A model generated the notes under the pieces. It saw only the letters and a list, made by a program, of their open reading frames with translations. It searched no databases and was not told the origin of the DNA. Source: Leisingera coralii (GTDB lineage: Bacteria > Pseudomonadota > Alphaproteobacteria > Rhodobacterales > Rhodobacteraceae). From it: a DNA stretch of 64,000 nucleotides. The first letter of the stretch is position 1, and each line of letters opens with the position of its first letter. The stretch spans positions 130,630-194,629 of the forward strand of contig NZ_JBHUPT010000034.1 of the NCBI RefSeq assembly GCF_049056525.1. The letters are read 5' to 3'. The position numbers and the translations under genes are program-made. Shown one piece after another: positions 45,540 to 54,789 of this stretch.

Positions 45540-45998
45540 ATGAAGCTTTCCACCAAGGGGCGCTATGCCATGGTCGCTTTGGCCGATATCGCGCTGCAAA
45601 CGCAGGGCGATCTGGTGCCTTTGGGCGATATCTCCAAGCGCCAGGATATTTCCTTGCCGTACCTTGAGCAGCTGTTTGTCAAACTGCGCCGCGCCGGGCT
45701 GGTTGAATCGGTGCGCGGCCCTGGCGGCGGCTACCGTCTGGCCAAGCCGGCGTCGGAAATCCGGGTTGTCGATGTGCTGTCCGCTGTGGACGAAACGGTG
45801 GACGCCATGCACAAGGGGGCAGGCGCCTCCGGAGCGCTGTCCGGCAGCCGGGCGCAATCCCTGACCAACCGCCTGTGGGAAGGCCTCAGCGCGCATGTCT
45901 ATGTGTTCCTGCATCAGACCCGCCTGTCCGATGTGATCAAGAACGACCTGGCGCCATGCCCTGCGGTTCCCAGCCTGTTTGCCGTGGTGGATGACTGA
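45540..45998 (+). CDS. iscR: IscR-type Rrf2 regulator lacking the cysteine triad
   Basis: A 152-residue winged-helix regulator, MKLSTKGRYAMVALADIALQ, with LPYLEQLFVKLRRAGLVESV and RGPGGGYRLAKP as in IscR. The region that carries Cys92/98/104 in E. coli is replaced by MHKGAGASGALSGSRAQSLT, without cysteine; the only Cys is Cys140 near the C-terminus (APCPAVP). IscR from Rhodobacter sphaeroides is also known to lack the triad and bind its cluster differently. It heads the Fe-S assembly locus, so it most likely senses cluster status and represses the suf genes. Confidence 0.88.
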   Translation: MKLSTKGRYAMVALADIALQTQGDLVPLGDISKRQDISLPYLEQLFVKLRRAGLVESVRGPGGGYRLAKPASEIRVVDVLSAVDETVDAMHKGAGASGALSGSRAQSLTNRLWEGLSAHVYVFLHQTRLSDVIKNDLAPCPAVPSLFAVVDD

Positions 45999-46127
45999 GG
46001 TGCCGGAAAGCTGCTGCACTTGTTCATCCGCGTGTTGCACACCTGCCGCACAATTTCTGCGGGAAGGCTTTGCGCATTGGTGCAAGGCCGCGTATGACGC
46101 GGCAGCGATCCGCAAAAAGATGCATCT

Positions 46128-47171
46128 ATGAAACGTGTTTACCTAGACCATAACGCCACCGCCACTTTGCGTTCCGAAGCGCGGTCTGCGATGATTGCGG
46201 CGATGGATGTCTGCGGCAACCCGTCGTCAGTCCATGCTGAGGGCCGGGCTGCCAAGGCGCTGGTCGAGAAGGCGCGGGCACAGGTCGCCGCCGCGTTTGG
46301 CGCGGATGGCGCGGACATTGTATTCACCTCCGGCTCTACCGAGGGGGCGTCGCTGGCGCTGGCCGGACGCGGTTTGCATGGCGCGCCGGTGGAGCATGAC
46401 GCCGTGCGCGCCTGGACCGTCGAGGACCTGAATGTAGCTTCAGACGGTGCGGTGGAAGTCACCGATCCTGCCGTTTCCACCGTACAATTGGCCAACTCGG
46501 AAACGGGCATTGTGCAGCGCCTGCCGGATGGGCTGGCGGTGACGGATGCGACCCAGGCATTCGGTAAATTGCCGGTTGCCTTTAACTGGCTTGGGGCCGA
46601 AATGGCGCTGATCTCGGCGCACAAGCTGGGCGGCCCCAAGGGCATTGGCGCGGTGGTGATGAAACGCGGCACCGATCTGCCTGCCCGGATCAAGGGCGGC
46701 GGCCAGGAGATGGGGCGCCGGTCCGGCACCGAAAATGTCATTGGAATTGCGGGCTTCGGTGCCGCAGCTGAAGCTGCTGCCAAAGATCTGGCCGATGGCG
46801 TCTGGGACAGGGTTGCAGAACTTAGAAATATTCTAGAAAAGGCGCTTGTGTCTGGCGCAAACCATACTATTTTTGTCGGGAAGGATCGGGAGCGGCTGCC
46901 AAACACCCTGTGTTTCGCGACGCCGGGCTGGAAGGGCGAGACCCAGGTCATGCAGATGGACCTTGCGGGTTTTGCCATCAGCGCGGGCAGCGCCTGTTCC
47001 AGCGGCAAGGTGCGCGCCAGCGCGGTGCTGACCGCCATGGGATATGACGAGGCAACGGCACAAGGCGCGGTGCGCGTGTCGCTGGGGCCGGAGACAACGG
47101 AAGAAGATGTGCTGCGCTTTGCCGATGCGTGGCTGGAAAAAGAAAAGAAACATCGCGCCCGCGCGGCGTGA
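46128..47171 (+). CDS. Cysteine desulfurase, IscS/NifS type
   Basis: A 347-residue PLP enzyme that removes sulfur from cysteine for Fe-S assembly. It starts MKRVYLDHNATATLRSEARS. The PLP lysine is Lys166 in SAHKLGGPKGIGAVVM, and the persulfide Cys is Cys290 in SAGSACSSGKVRASAVL. This is the class I (long-loop) type, distinct from the class II SufS encoded at the end of the same locus. It is shorter than E. coli IscS (about 404 residues). An IscR-like site lies within its coding sequence at 46822-46836. Confidence 0.9.
   Translation: MKRVYLDHNATATLRSEARSAMIAAMDVCGNPSSVHAEGRAAKALVEKARAQVAAAFGADGADIVFTSGSTEGASLALAGRGLHGAPVEHDAVRAWTVEDLNVASDGAVEVTDPAVSTVQLANSETGIVQRLPDGLAVTDATQAFGKLPVAFNWLGAEMALISAHKLGGPKGIGAVVMKRGTDLPARIKGGGQEMGRRSGTENVIGIAGFGAAAEAAAKDLADGVWDRVAELRNILEKALVSGANHTIFVGKDRERLPNTLCFATPGWKGETQVMQMDLAGFAISAGSACSSGKVRASAVLTAMGYDEATAQGAVRVSLGPETTEEDVLRFADAWLEKEKKHRARAA
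46822..46836. promoter_or_regulatory. Second IscR-like palindrome inside the desulfurase gene
   Basis: TTAGAA-ATA-TTCTAG matches the promoter palindrome TTAGAA-CAG-TTCTAA in arm sequence and 3-base spacing, apart from the last base. It lies 350 bases before sufB. It could mark an internal regulated promoter, or be a chance match forced by coding sequence. Confidence 0.35.
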
Positions 47172-47185
47172 GTGAGGAGAAGACA

Positions 47186-48709
<1,524 letters not shown>

Positions 48710-48747
48710 TGACAGACCCCTGGGCATCACCGCAAGGAGGCAAGAGC

Positions 48748-49062
48748 ATGATCGTCACCACCACCAACTCTGTCGAAGGCTACCAGATCGCCGAATACAA
48801 GGGCATCGTGGTGGGCGAGGCGATCATGGGCGCCAATGTGGTACGGGATGTCTTCGCCTCGATCACCGACATCGTCGGCGGCCGCTCCGGCGCGTATGAA
48901 AGCAAGCTGCAGGATGCCCGCGAAACGGCCCTGGCAGAACTGGAAGACCGCGCCCGGGCCAAAGGCGCCAACGCCGTGGTCGGGGTTGATCTGGATTACG
49001 AAGTGGTCGGGCAGTCCATGCTGATGGTCTCGGCCAGCGGCACCGCGGTGGTGCTGGGATAG
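48748..49062 (+). CDS. YbjQ/UPF0145 family protein
   Basis: A 104-residue protein. ATG 48748 has AGGAGG upstream and begins MIVTTTNSVEGYQIAEYKGI, the standard start of UPF0145 (heavy-metal-binding-like domain), continuing GVVVGEAIMGANVVRDVFAS-like and KGANAVVGVDLDYEVVG. The fold is a pentameric ring in crystallised relatives. It is inserted between sufB and sufC, a position often occupied by such a gene in Rhodobacteraceae. A link to cluster assembly is inferred only from that position. Confidence 0.88.
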   Translation: MIVTTTNSVEGYQIAEYKGIVVGEAIMGANVVRDVFASITDIVGGRSGAYESKLQDARETALAELEDRARAKGANAVVGVDLDYEVVGQSMLMVSASGTAVVLG

Positions 49063-49136
49063 GAATGAATGGGCTCCGCTGGAGCCGGGGAATATCGCGG
49101 GCCGCACGCCCGCATGACATGTGAGACGAGGAAAAA

Positions 49137-49892
49137 ATGCTCGAAATCAAAAACCTGCACGTCAAACTGGAAGACGAAGACAAGCAGATCCTGAAGGGCG
49201 TCGACCTGAAGGTCGAAGCCGGCAAGGTGCACGCGATCATGGGGCCGAATGGTTCGGGCAAATCCACCCTGTCCTATGTGCTGTCGGGCCGCGATGGCTA
49301 TGAAGTGACCGAAGGCTCGGCTGAGCTGGAAGGCGAAGACATCCTGGAGCTGGAGCCGGAAGAGCGCGCTGCGGCCGGCATGTTCCTGGCATTCCAGTAC
49401 CCGGTGGAAATCCCCGGGGTTGGCAACATGACCTTCCTGCGCACCGCGGTGAACGCACAGCGCAAGGCCCGCGGCGAGGAAGAGCTGTCGGCCTCCGACT
49501 TCCTGAAGGAAGTGCGCGCCAAGGCAAAGACCCTGAAGATCGACGCCGATATGCTGAAGCGTCCGGTCAACGTCGGCTTCTCCGGCGGTGAAAAGAAGCG
49601 CAATGAGATCCTGCAGATGGCGATGCTGGAGCCGAAGCTGTGCATCCTCGACGAAACCGACTCCGGTCTCGACGTGGACGCGATGAAGCTGGTGGCCGAA
49701 GGCGTGAATGCCCTGCGCGACGAAGGCCGCGGTTTCCTGGTGATCACCCACTACCAGCGCCTGCTGGACCACATCAAACCGGACGTGGTGCACATCCTGG
49801 CAGGCGGCCGCATCGTCAAGACCGGCGGCCCGGAGCTGGCGCTGGAAGTGGAAAACAACGGTTACGCCGGCATCCTGGCAGAGGAGGCGTAA
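49137..49892 (+). CDS. sufC: Fe-S assembly ATPase SufC
   Basis: A 251-residue ABC-type ATPase that dimerises and energises the SufBCD scaffold. Walker A is HAIMGPNGSGKSTLSYVLSG, and the Q-loop region is FLAFQYPVEIPGVGNMTFLR. The signature is NVGFSGGEKKRNEILQMAML, Walker B LCILDETDSGLDVDAMKLV and the H-loop TITHYQRLL-type. sufD follows directly, with no intergenic base. Complete. Confidence 0.96.
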   Translation: MLEIKNLHVKLEDEDKQILKGVDLKVEAGKVHAIMGPNGSGKSTLSYVLSGRDGYEVTEGSAELEGEDILELEPEERAAAGMFLAFQYPVEIPGVGNMTFLRTAVNAQRKARGEEELSASDFLKEVRAKAKTLKIDADMLKRPVNVGFSGGEKKRNEILQMAMLEPKLCILDETDSGLDVDAMKLVAEGVNALRDEGRGFLVITHYQRLLDHIKPDVVHILAGGRIVKTGGPELALEVENNGYAGILAEEA

Positions 49893-51173
49893 ATGGCCCT
49901 GCCCGAAGTCAAGCAAAGCGCAACCGAGGCGCGGCTGTCGGCGCTGACCCTGCCGGAAAGCGGCTGCCTCAAGGCGGCCCGCCAGGCCGCGCTGTCGCGG
50001 GTCCAGACCATGGGCCTGCCCAGCCGCCGCGACGAATACTGGAAATACACCAGGCCGGACACGCTGGTGCAGGCTGAGGCCCCCAAGGCAGCCGTGTTCC
50101 ACGCCGAAGAGGCACCGATGTTCAACGCCTTTGAGCGCCTGAACATCGTGTTTGTCGATGGGGTGTTCGACGCCGAGGCGTCCGACGATCTGTCTCTGGA
50201 AGGTGTCGCCATCGACCGGATCGAGGATATCTGCTGCAAGGATATCCATTGGGCCAAGGACTTGTACGGCGTTCTTGAGGCGCGCGGCCAGACCCCGGTG
50301 GAACGTCCGCTGGCGGCGCTGAACACCGCGTTCGCCACCGATGGCGTGGCGATCCGGGTGACCGGCAAGGTCTCCAAGCCGATCAACTTCACCTATGTGC
50401 ATTCGGACGAAACCTCCGACGCGATCCTGCATCACGTGATCCGCGTGGAAAGCGGTGCCGAAGTTACGATCCTGGAAAACGGTCCGGCGGCCTCGCGCTT
50501 CAACAAGTGCATGGAGATCGACATTGCCGACGGCGGCAAACTGCATCTGGTGCGGGCCCAGGGCCGCGACCATGAGCGCCGGGCGGCCACCCATCTGTTT
50601 GCCCGCTTGGGGACCGAGTCGGTGTTCAAATCCTTCACCCTGACCGTGAACGGCGTTCTGACCCGCAACGAAGCGGTGATCGAGCTGACCGGCGATGATG
50701 CGGTTGCCCATATCGCCGGCGCTTGCGTCGGCGACGGCGACTTCCACCACGACGACACCGTCTTCATCACCCATGACGCGGTGAACTGCGAAAGCCGCCA
50801 GGTGTTCAAGAAGGTGCTGCGCAACGGTGCCACCGGTGTGTTCCAGGGCAAGATCCTGGTGAAGGAAGGCGCTCAAAAGACTGACGGGTATCAAATTTCC
50901 CAGTCGCTGCTGCTGGATGACGACAGCGAGTTCCTGGCAAAGCCGGAGCTGGAAATCTACGCCGATGACGTGGCCTGCTCGCATGGCTCGACCTCTGGCG
51001 CGATCGACGAGGAAGGCCTGTTCTACCTGCGTTCGCGCGGTGTGGACAAGGCGGATGCGACCGACCTCATGACGCTGGCCTTCCTGGCCGAAGCGGTTGA
51101 CGAGATCGAGGATCCCGAGATCGCCGCTGACATCGTCTCCCGCCTCGAAGGCTGGCTGGCCCGGCGCCGCTGA
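49893..51173 (+). CDS. sufD: Fe-S assembly scaffold SufD
   Basis: A 426-residue SufB paralogue forming the SufBC2D complex. It begins MALPEVKQSATEARLSALTL and carries GLPSRRDEYWKYTRPDTLVQ. The beta-helix includes FKKVLRNGATGVFQGKILV and QKTDGYQISQSLLLDDDSEF. The conserved C-terminal SCSHGSTSGAIDEEGLFYLR-type motif (here ACSHGSTSGAID) includes the His thought to share the nascent cluster with SufB. It is translationally coupled to sufC and, by 1 base, to the membrane-protein gene that follows. Confidence 0.95.
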   Translation: MALPEVKQSATEARLSALTLPESGCLKAARQAALSRVQTMGLPSRRDEYWKYTRPDTLVQAEAPKAAVFHAEEAPMFNAFERLNIVFVDGVFDAEASDDLSLEGVAIDRIEDICCKDIHWAKDLYGVLEARGQTPVERPLAALNTAFATDGVAIRVTGKVSKPINFTYVHSDETSDAILHHVIRVESGAEVTILENGPAASRFNKCMEIDIADGGKLHLVRAQGRDHERRAATHLFARLGTESVFKSFTLTVNGVLTRNEAVIELTGDDAVAHIAGACVGDGDFHHDDTVFITHDAVNCESRQVFKKVLRNGATGVFQGKILVKEGAQKTDGYQISQSLLLDDDSEFLAKPELEIYADDVACSHGSTSGAIDEEGLFYLRSRGVDKADATDLMTLAFLAEAVDEIEDPEIAADIVSRLEGWLARRR

Positions 51174-51658
51174 TGTCCGTCACCACGGATATCCCCGCAA
51201 CCTACAAGGGGCCGCGCAAGGTGTTTGCGCGGCTTCTCAGCATGGGCGCCCGCGAGGACCGGCTGCTGGTGTTTCTGATCGCCGGCTGCGTGCTCACCTT
51301 TGTGGCGCAGATGCCGAAACTGGCTCGCGAGGCGCATCTGACCGGTCAGGAGCTGAACATGCTGCTGGGCGGCGCGCTGCTGGGCATCGTCTTCATCGCG
51401 CCGCTGCTGCTGTACGTTCTGGCGCTGGTGGCGCACTGGATCGCCCGGGCCGCGGGCGGGCAGGGTGACGCATACCGCGCCCGTCTGGCATTGTTCTGGG
51501 CGTTTCTGGCCTCCAGCCCGCTGATCCTGCTGAACGGCCTGGTGGCAGGCTTCATCGGTGCCGGTGCCGCGCTGAACCTGGTGGGCGCGCTGTGGTGCGC
51601 CGTCTTCCTGTGGTTCTGGCTGTCCGGCATGATCCAGGGGTATTGGTCCAAGTCATGA
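51173..51658 (+). CDS. Yip1-like membrane protein 1 in the suf operon
   Basis: A 161-residue protein with about four hydrophobic segments (LLVFLIAGCVLTFVAQMPKL, then GALLGIVFIAPLLLYVLALV and further C-terminal helices). It overlaps sufD by 1 base and the next membrane gene by 4 bases, so it is part of the same transcript. The pair resemble each other in layout and in the recurring GGQGD..-type turns (RAAGGQGDAYRARL here, WLGGQGDLPSLLAL in the next). It may be a YIP1 half or divergent duplicate. Function unknown. Confidence 0.75.
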   Translation: MSVTTDIPATYKGPRKVFARLLSMGAREDRLLVFLIAGCVLTFVAQMPKLAREAHLTGQELNMLLGGALLGIVFIAPLLLYVLALVAHWIARAAGGQGDAYRARLALFWAFLASSPLILLNGLVAGFIGAGAALNLVGALWCAVFLWFWLSGMIQGYWSKS

Positions 51659-52239
51659 ACGCTTTGGCTGCTTTTGCCCTGCTGACAATAAAGTCTCCGC
51701 GCGACGCCGCGATGCAGATCCTGGCGCGTGATTGGCCGCGTGAGGCGCTGTGGACAGCGTTCCTGCTGTCCGTGGTGCTGAACACCTGCGTCTACACACT
51801 GCAGCAGGTCCTGTTCCCGCTGCCGCCGGAAGTCCTGCTGCCGCGGTTTGCGCCCGGAGCCTATTTTGCAGTGGTTCTGGTCCTACAGCTCAGCTTCATT
51901 GCGATGCTGGCGACCACAGGCCGCTGGCTGGGCGGGCAGGGTGACCTGCCCTCGCTGCTGGCGCTGATCACCTGGCTGCAACTGCTGCAGGCCGCGTTGA
52001 ATGGCGCTATCGTGGTGGTGTTCCTGGTCCTGCCGGCACTGGCGGCGCTGCTCAACATTGCCGCCAATATCGTGGTGTTCTTTATCCTCTTGCATTTCGT
52101 CAACGCGGCGCACAGGTTCGGCTCCGTCTGGCGCTCGCTTGGGGTGGTTTTGATGGCCAGCCTGATCCTGGTGTTTGCCCTCCTCTTCATCGTGGGTCTG
52201 ATCGGCCCAGCCAATCTGGGACTGCCCGAAAATGTATGA
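51655..52239 (+). CDS. Yip1-family membrane protein 2 in the suf operon
   Basis: A 194-residue protein starting at ATG 51655 (ATGA overlap). TIKSPRDAAMQILARDWPRE is a YIP1-style N-terminus, followed by about five membrane helices (FLLSVVLNTCVYTLQQVLFP, FAVVLVLQLSFIAMLATTG, LQAALNGAIVVVFLVLPALA, FILLHFVNAAH and VVLMASLILVFALLFIVGLI). It ends inside the sufS start, overlapping by 8 bases. Retention of two membrane genes between sufD and sufS suggests a link with cluster assembly or delivery, but none is shown. Confidence 0.8.
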   Translation: MNALAAFALLTIKSPRDAAMQILARDWPREALWTAFLLSVVLNTCVYTLQQVLFPLPPEVLLPRFAPGAYFAVVLVLQLSFIAMLATTGRWLGGQGDLPSLLALITWLQLLQAALNGAIVVVFLVLPALAALLNIAANIVVFFILLHFVNAAHRFGSVWRSLGVVLMASLILVFALLFIVGLIGPANLGLPENV

Positions 52240-53452
52240 CGTCGAAAAAATCCGTGCCGATTTCCCGATCCTGTCGCGTGAGGTGAACGGCAAGCCGCTG
52301 ACCTACCTCGACAACGGTGCCTCAGCCCAGAAGCCGCAGGTTGTGATCGACGCAGTGACCAAGGCCTACGCAGAGGAATATTCCAATGTTCACCGTGGCT
52401 TGCACTTCCTTTCCAATCTTGCGACCGAAAAGTATGAGGCCGTCCGCGGCATCATTTCCCGATTCCTGAATGCAGGCGACGAAAACACCATCGTGCTGAA
52501 CTCCGGCACCACCGAGGGCATCAACCTGGTGGCCTACGGCTGGGCAATGCCGCGGTTGGAGGCTGGCGACGAGATCCTGCTGTCGGTGATGGAGCACCAC
52601 GCCAATATCGTGCCCTGGCACTTTCTGCGGGAGCGTCAGGGTGTTGTGCTGAAATGGGTCGATACCGAGGCCGACGGCAGCCTTGATCCGCAGAAGATGA
52701 TCGACGCCATCACCCCCAAGACCAAGCTGGTGGCAGTCACCCAGTGCTCCAACGTGCTGGGCACCGTGGTGGACGTCAAGGCGATCACCCAAGGCGCCCA
52801 TGCCAAGGGCGTGCCGGTGCTGGTAGACGGCTCGCAAGGCGCGGTTCACATGCCGGTCGACGTGCAGGACATCGGCTGCGACTTCTATGCGATCACCGGC
52901 CACAAGCTTTACGGCCCCTCCGCGTCCGGTGCGATCTACATCAAACCCGAACGCATGGCCGAAATGCGCCCCTTCATCGGTGGCGGCGACATGATCAAGG
53001 AAGTCTCCAAGGAGCAGGTCATCTACAATGATCCGCCGATGAAGTTCGAAGCCGGCACGCCGGGCATCGTGCAGACCATCGGCCTGGGCGTGGCGCTGGA
53101 GTACATGATGGATCTCGGCATGGAGAACATCGCCAAGCACGAGGGCGGCCTGCGCGACTATGCGATGGAGCGGCTGACCGGCCTGAACTGGATCAATGTG
53201 CAGGGGAAAGCGCCTGGCAAGGCAGCGATTTTCAGCTTCACCATGGAAGGCGCCGCACATGCTCACGACATTTCGACCATCCTCGACAAGAAAGGTGTCG
53301 CGGTGCGCGCCGGCCATCACTGTGCCGGGCCGCTGATGGATCACCTGGGGGTTTCGGCGACCTGCCGCGCGTCCTTTGGCCTCTACAACACCAAGGAAGA
53401 GGTCGACACGCTGATCAACGCGCTGGAACTGGCGCATGAGCTGTTTGCCTGA
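52232..53452 (+). CDS. sufS: SufS-type cysteine desulfurase
   Basis: A 406-residue class II desulfurase, MYDVEKIRADFPILSREVNG. Conserved blocks are TYLDNGASAQKPQVVIDAV, NTIVLNSGTTEGINLVAYGW and MEHHANIVPWHFL. The PLP lysine is Lys225 in YAITGHKLYGPSASGAIYIK, and the persulfide Cys is Cys364 in VRAGHHCAGPLMDHLGVSAT. It ends the operon, which lacks recognisable sufE, sufA and sufT here. Its sulfur acceptor partner must therefore be encoded elsewhere, or a SufU/SufE-independent route is used. Confidence 0.95.
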   Translation: MYDVEKIRADFPILSREVNGKPLTYLDNGASAQKPQVVIDAVTKAYAEEYSNVHRGLHFLSNLATEKYEAVRGIISRFLNAGDENTIVLNSGTTEGINLVAYGWAMPRLEAGDEILLSVMEHHANIVPWHFLRERQGVVLKWVDTEADGSLDPQKMIDAITPKTKLVAVTQCSNVLGTVVDVKAITQGAHAKGVPVLVDGSQGAVHMPVDVQDIGCDFYAITGHKLYGPSASGAIYIKPERMAEMRPFIGGGDMIKEVSKEQVIYNDPPMKFEAGTPGIVQTIGLGVALEYMMDLGMENIAKHEGGLRDYAMERLTGLNWINVQGKAPGKAAIFSFTMEGAAHAHDISTILDKKGVAVRAGHHCAGPLMDHLGVSATCRASFGLYNTKEEVDTLINALELAHELFA

Positions 53453-53472
53453 TCCCAGCCGCTGACCAAATG

Positions 53473-53500
53473 AAAACGGCGCCCTTGGAGGCGCCGTTTT
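53473..53500. terminator. Strong bidirectional terminator after sufS
   Basis: AAAACGGCGCC and GGCGCCGTTTT form a 10-11 bp stem with a short loop, then TTATTTT. It ends the suf operon, and on the other strand may end the tmp operon, whose last stop is at 53519. Confidence 0.88.
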
Positions 53501-53518
53501 TTATTTTGCAGCAGTGCT

Positions 53519-54184
53519 TTAGCCTTGGATCTTGTCCGCCCGCAGCGGGCAGGACAGGTAGACACCAAACTCCTTGCCGATATCACAGCTGACCCGCGCG
53601 TGCACCTTGCCCTGACGGTCCAGGAAACGCTGACTGTCTTCCACCGGGAAAATCCCTTCGTGCCAGATGTTCGGGTGGATGTAGAGGCCTTTGGACCCGT
53701 CACACCAGAATGCCACGACTTTCTCCGGTTTCAGGTCATCACCGGGTAAAGCGGCTGGAATGATGAAAGGCTTGTTGTCCAGCGGATAGAACAACTGCCC
53801 GCCGTCGGGGTGATAGTTCATGTGCCACAGCAGCACCTGATCCCGCGGCGCGGTCTGGCGTTCAACTTGGGCCTGCTGCGGATCAGTGGACCAGCCCAGC
53901 ACATAGTTTCCTTTGACCGCTTCGTTCTCGCCATAAAGCACATCGCCGCGCCAGTCGCCGCGGAAGGTGCCCTCAACCCAACCGGCTTCGTCACCGGTGC
54001 CCTCGTCAATCGGCCGCCAGCCCTGGGCGGGCCATTGTACGATCTCTATCTCGAAGTTTTCGGGATCCTCCACCAGGCAGCCATAGCCCTTGACGCTTTC
54101 CTCGGTCGCCCGGATCAGCGGCACCTCGTGCCAGGGCAGCGAGGGTTTGGTGCTGGCCTCAAAGATATACTCAGGCGCGCTCAT
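53519..54184 (-). CDS. Ureidoglycolate lyase-like cupin protein, third gene of tmp operon
   Basis: A 221-residue cupin-type protein. FEIEIVQWPAQGWRPIDEGT, TFRGDWRGDVLYGENEAVKG, NYVLGW and KVVAFWCDGSKGLYIHPNIW with WHEGIF resemble AllA-type ureidoglycolate lyase cores, which are beta-barrels with a metal-like His/Glu site. It overlaps tmpB by 4 bases, so it is translationally coupled. No purine-catabolic gene is nearby, so the family name is probably a misassignment here. A role in handling 2-(trimethylammonio)ethylphosphonate or a related compound is an inference from context. Ends before a shared terminator. Confidence 0.7.
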   Translation of the reverse strand: MSAPEYIFEASTKPSLPWHEVPLIRATEESVKGYGCLVEDPENFEIEIVQWPAQGWRPIDEGTGDEAGWVEGTFRGDWRGDVLYGENEAVKGNYVLGWSTDPQQAQVERQTAPRDQVLLWHMNYHPDGGQLFYPLDNKPFIIPAALPGDDLKPEKVVAFWCDGSKGLYIHPNIWHEGIFPVEDSQRFLDRQGKVHARVSCDIGKEFGVYLSCPLRADKIQG

Positions 54185-54786
54185 TTTTCGGAATCTCCCG
54201 CTTCCAGATGCTTGTCAACCATCCGCTGCACCATCGGCGCAAAGTGCCAATAGTCAGGCGTCTCCATATCCGCGCGCTTGCCGGCCTCATCCAGATACCG
54301 TACCGCGATGATCTGCTTGAGGTTCGGATTCTTCTCGAACTCGGCCACCTCCTCAGCATTCATCGGCCCGCCCTGCAGGTTCAGCGAATGCACGGAAGCC
54401 TCTGACAAACGGTTGAAATATTCCGGCTTGGTGGCGCAGAGGTAGCGTTTTGCCGCCACGTGGTAGCGCACGCAGTCGGTGATCACCGACGGGAAGAACT
54501 GTTCCAGAACCTCGGCGCCGGCCTCCTCGTGAAAGCGGTCTTCGGTGTCCTCCATGGAGAACGTCCCGAATTCACTGGTGAAATGGCCGATATCGTGGAG
54601 CAGCGCCCCGACGATGATCTCTTCCGGCTGACCGTTCTGCTCGGCTATCGTGGCGCCTTGCAGCATGTGCTCGGCCATGGTGACCGGCTCACCCAGGTAT
54701 TCCTCATCGCCGCGGCGGTCAAAGATGCCGCCGATGAATTCGACGATATTGTCGCGGTTCAGCGTGCTGACGTCTGGCTTGCTCAT
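54181..54786 (-). CDS. tmpB: HD-domain mixed-valent diiron oxygenase TmpB
   Basis: A 201-residue PhnZ-like oxygenase predicted to cleave the C-P bond of (R)-1-hydroxy-2-(trimethylammonio)ethylphosphonate, giving glycine betaine and phosphate. Predicted metal ligands are His40, His64, Asp65, His86, His109 and Asp166 (from EHMLQGA, LLHDIGH, HEEAGAE, YHVAAKRYL and RYLDEAGK). These match the PhnZ set offset by five or six. Tyr30 and Glu33 in EEYLGEPVT match PhnZ's lid Tyr/Glu pair. It is not a hydrolytic phosphatase. TmpB was characterised in Leisingera caerulea together with TmpA. It lies 3 bases after tmpA. Confidence 0.85.
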   Translation of the reverse strand: MSKPDVSTLNRDNIVEFIGGIFDRRGDEEYLGEPVTMAEHMLQGATIAEQNGQPEEIIVGALLHDIGHFTSEFGTFSMEDTEDRFHEEAGAEVLEQFFPSVITDCVRYHVAAKRYLCATKPEYFNRLSEASVHSLNLQGGPMNAEEVAEFEKNPNLKQIIAVRYLDEAGKRADMETPDYWHFAPMVQRMVDKHLEAGDSEK

Positions 54787-54789
54787 GGG

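Noticed and set aside
48996..50984. Minus-strand frame opposite sufC and sufD
   Set aside because: Shadow of sufC/sufD; no ribosome site or domain.
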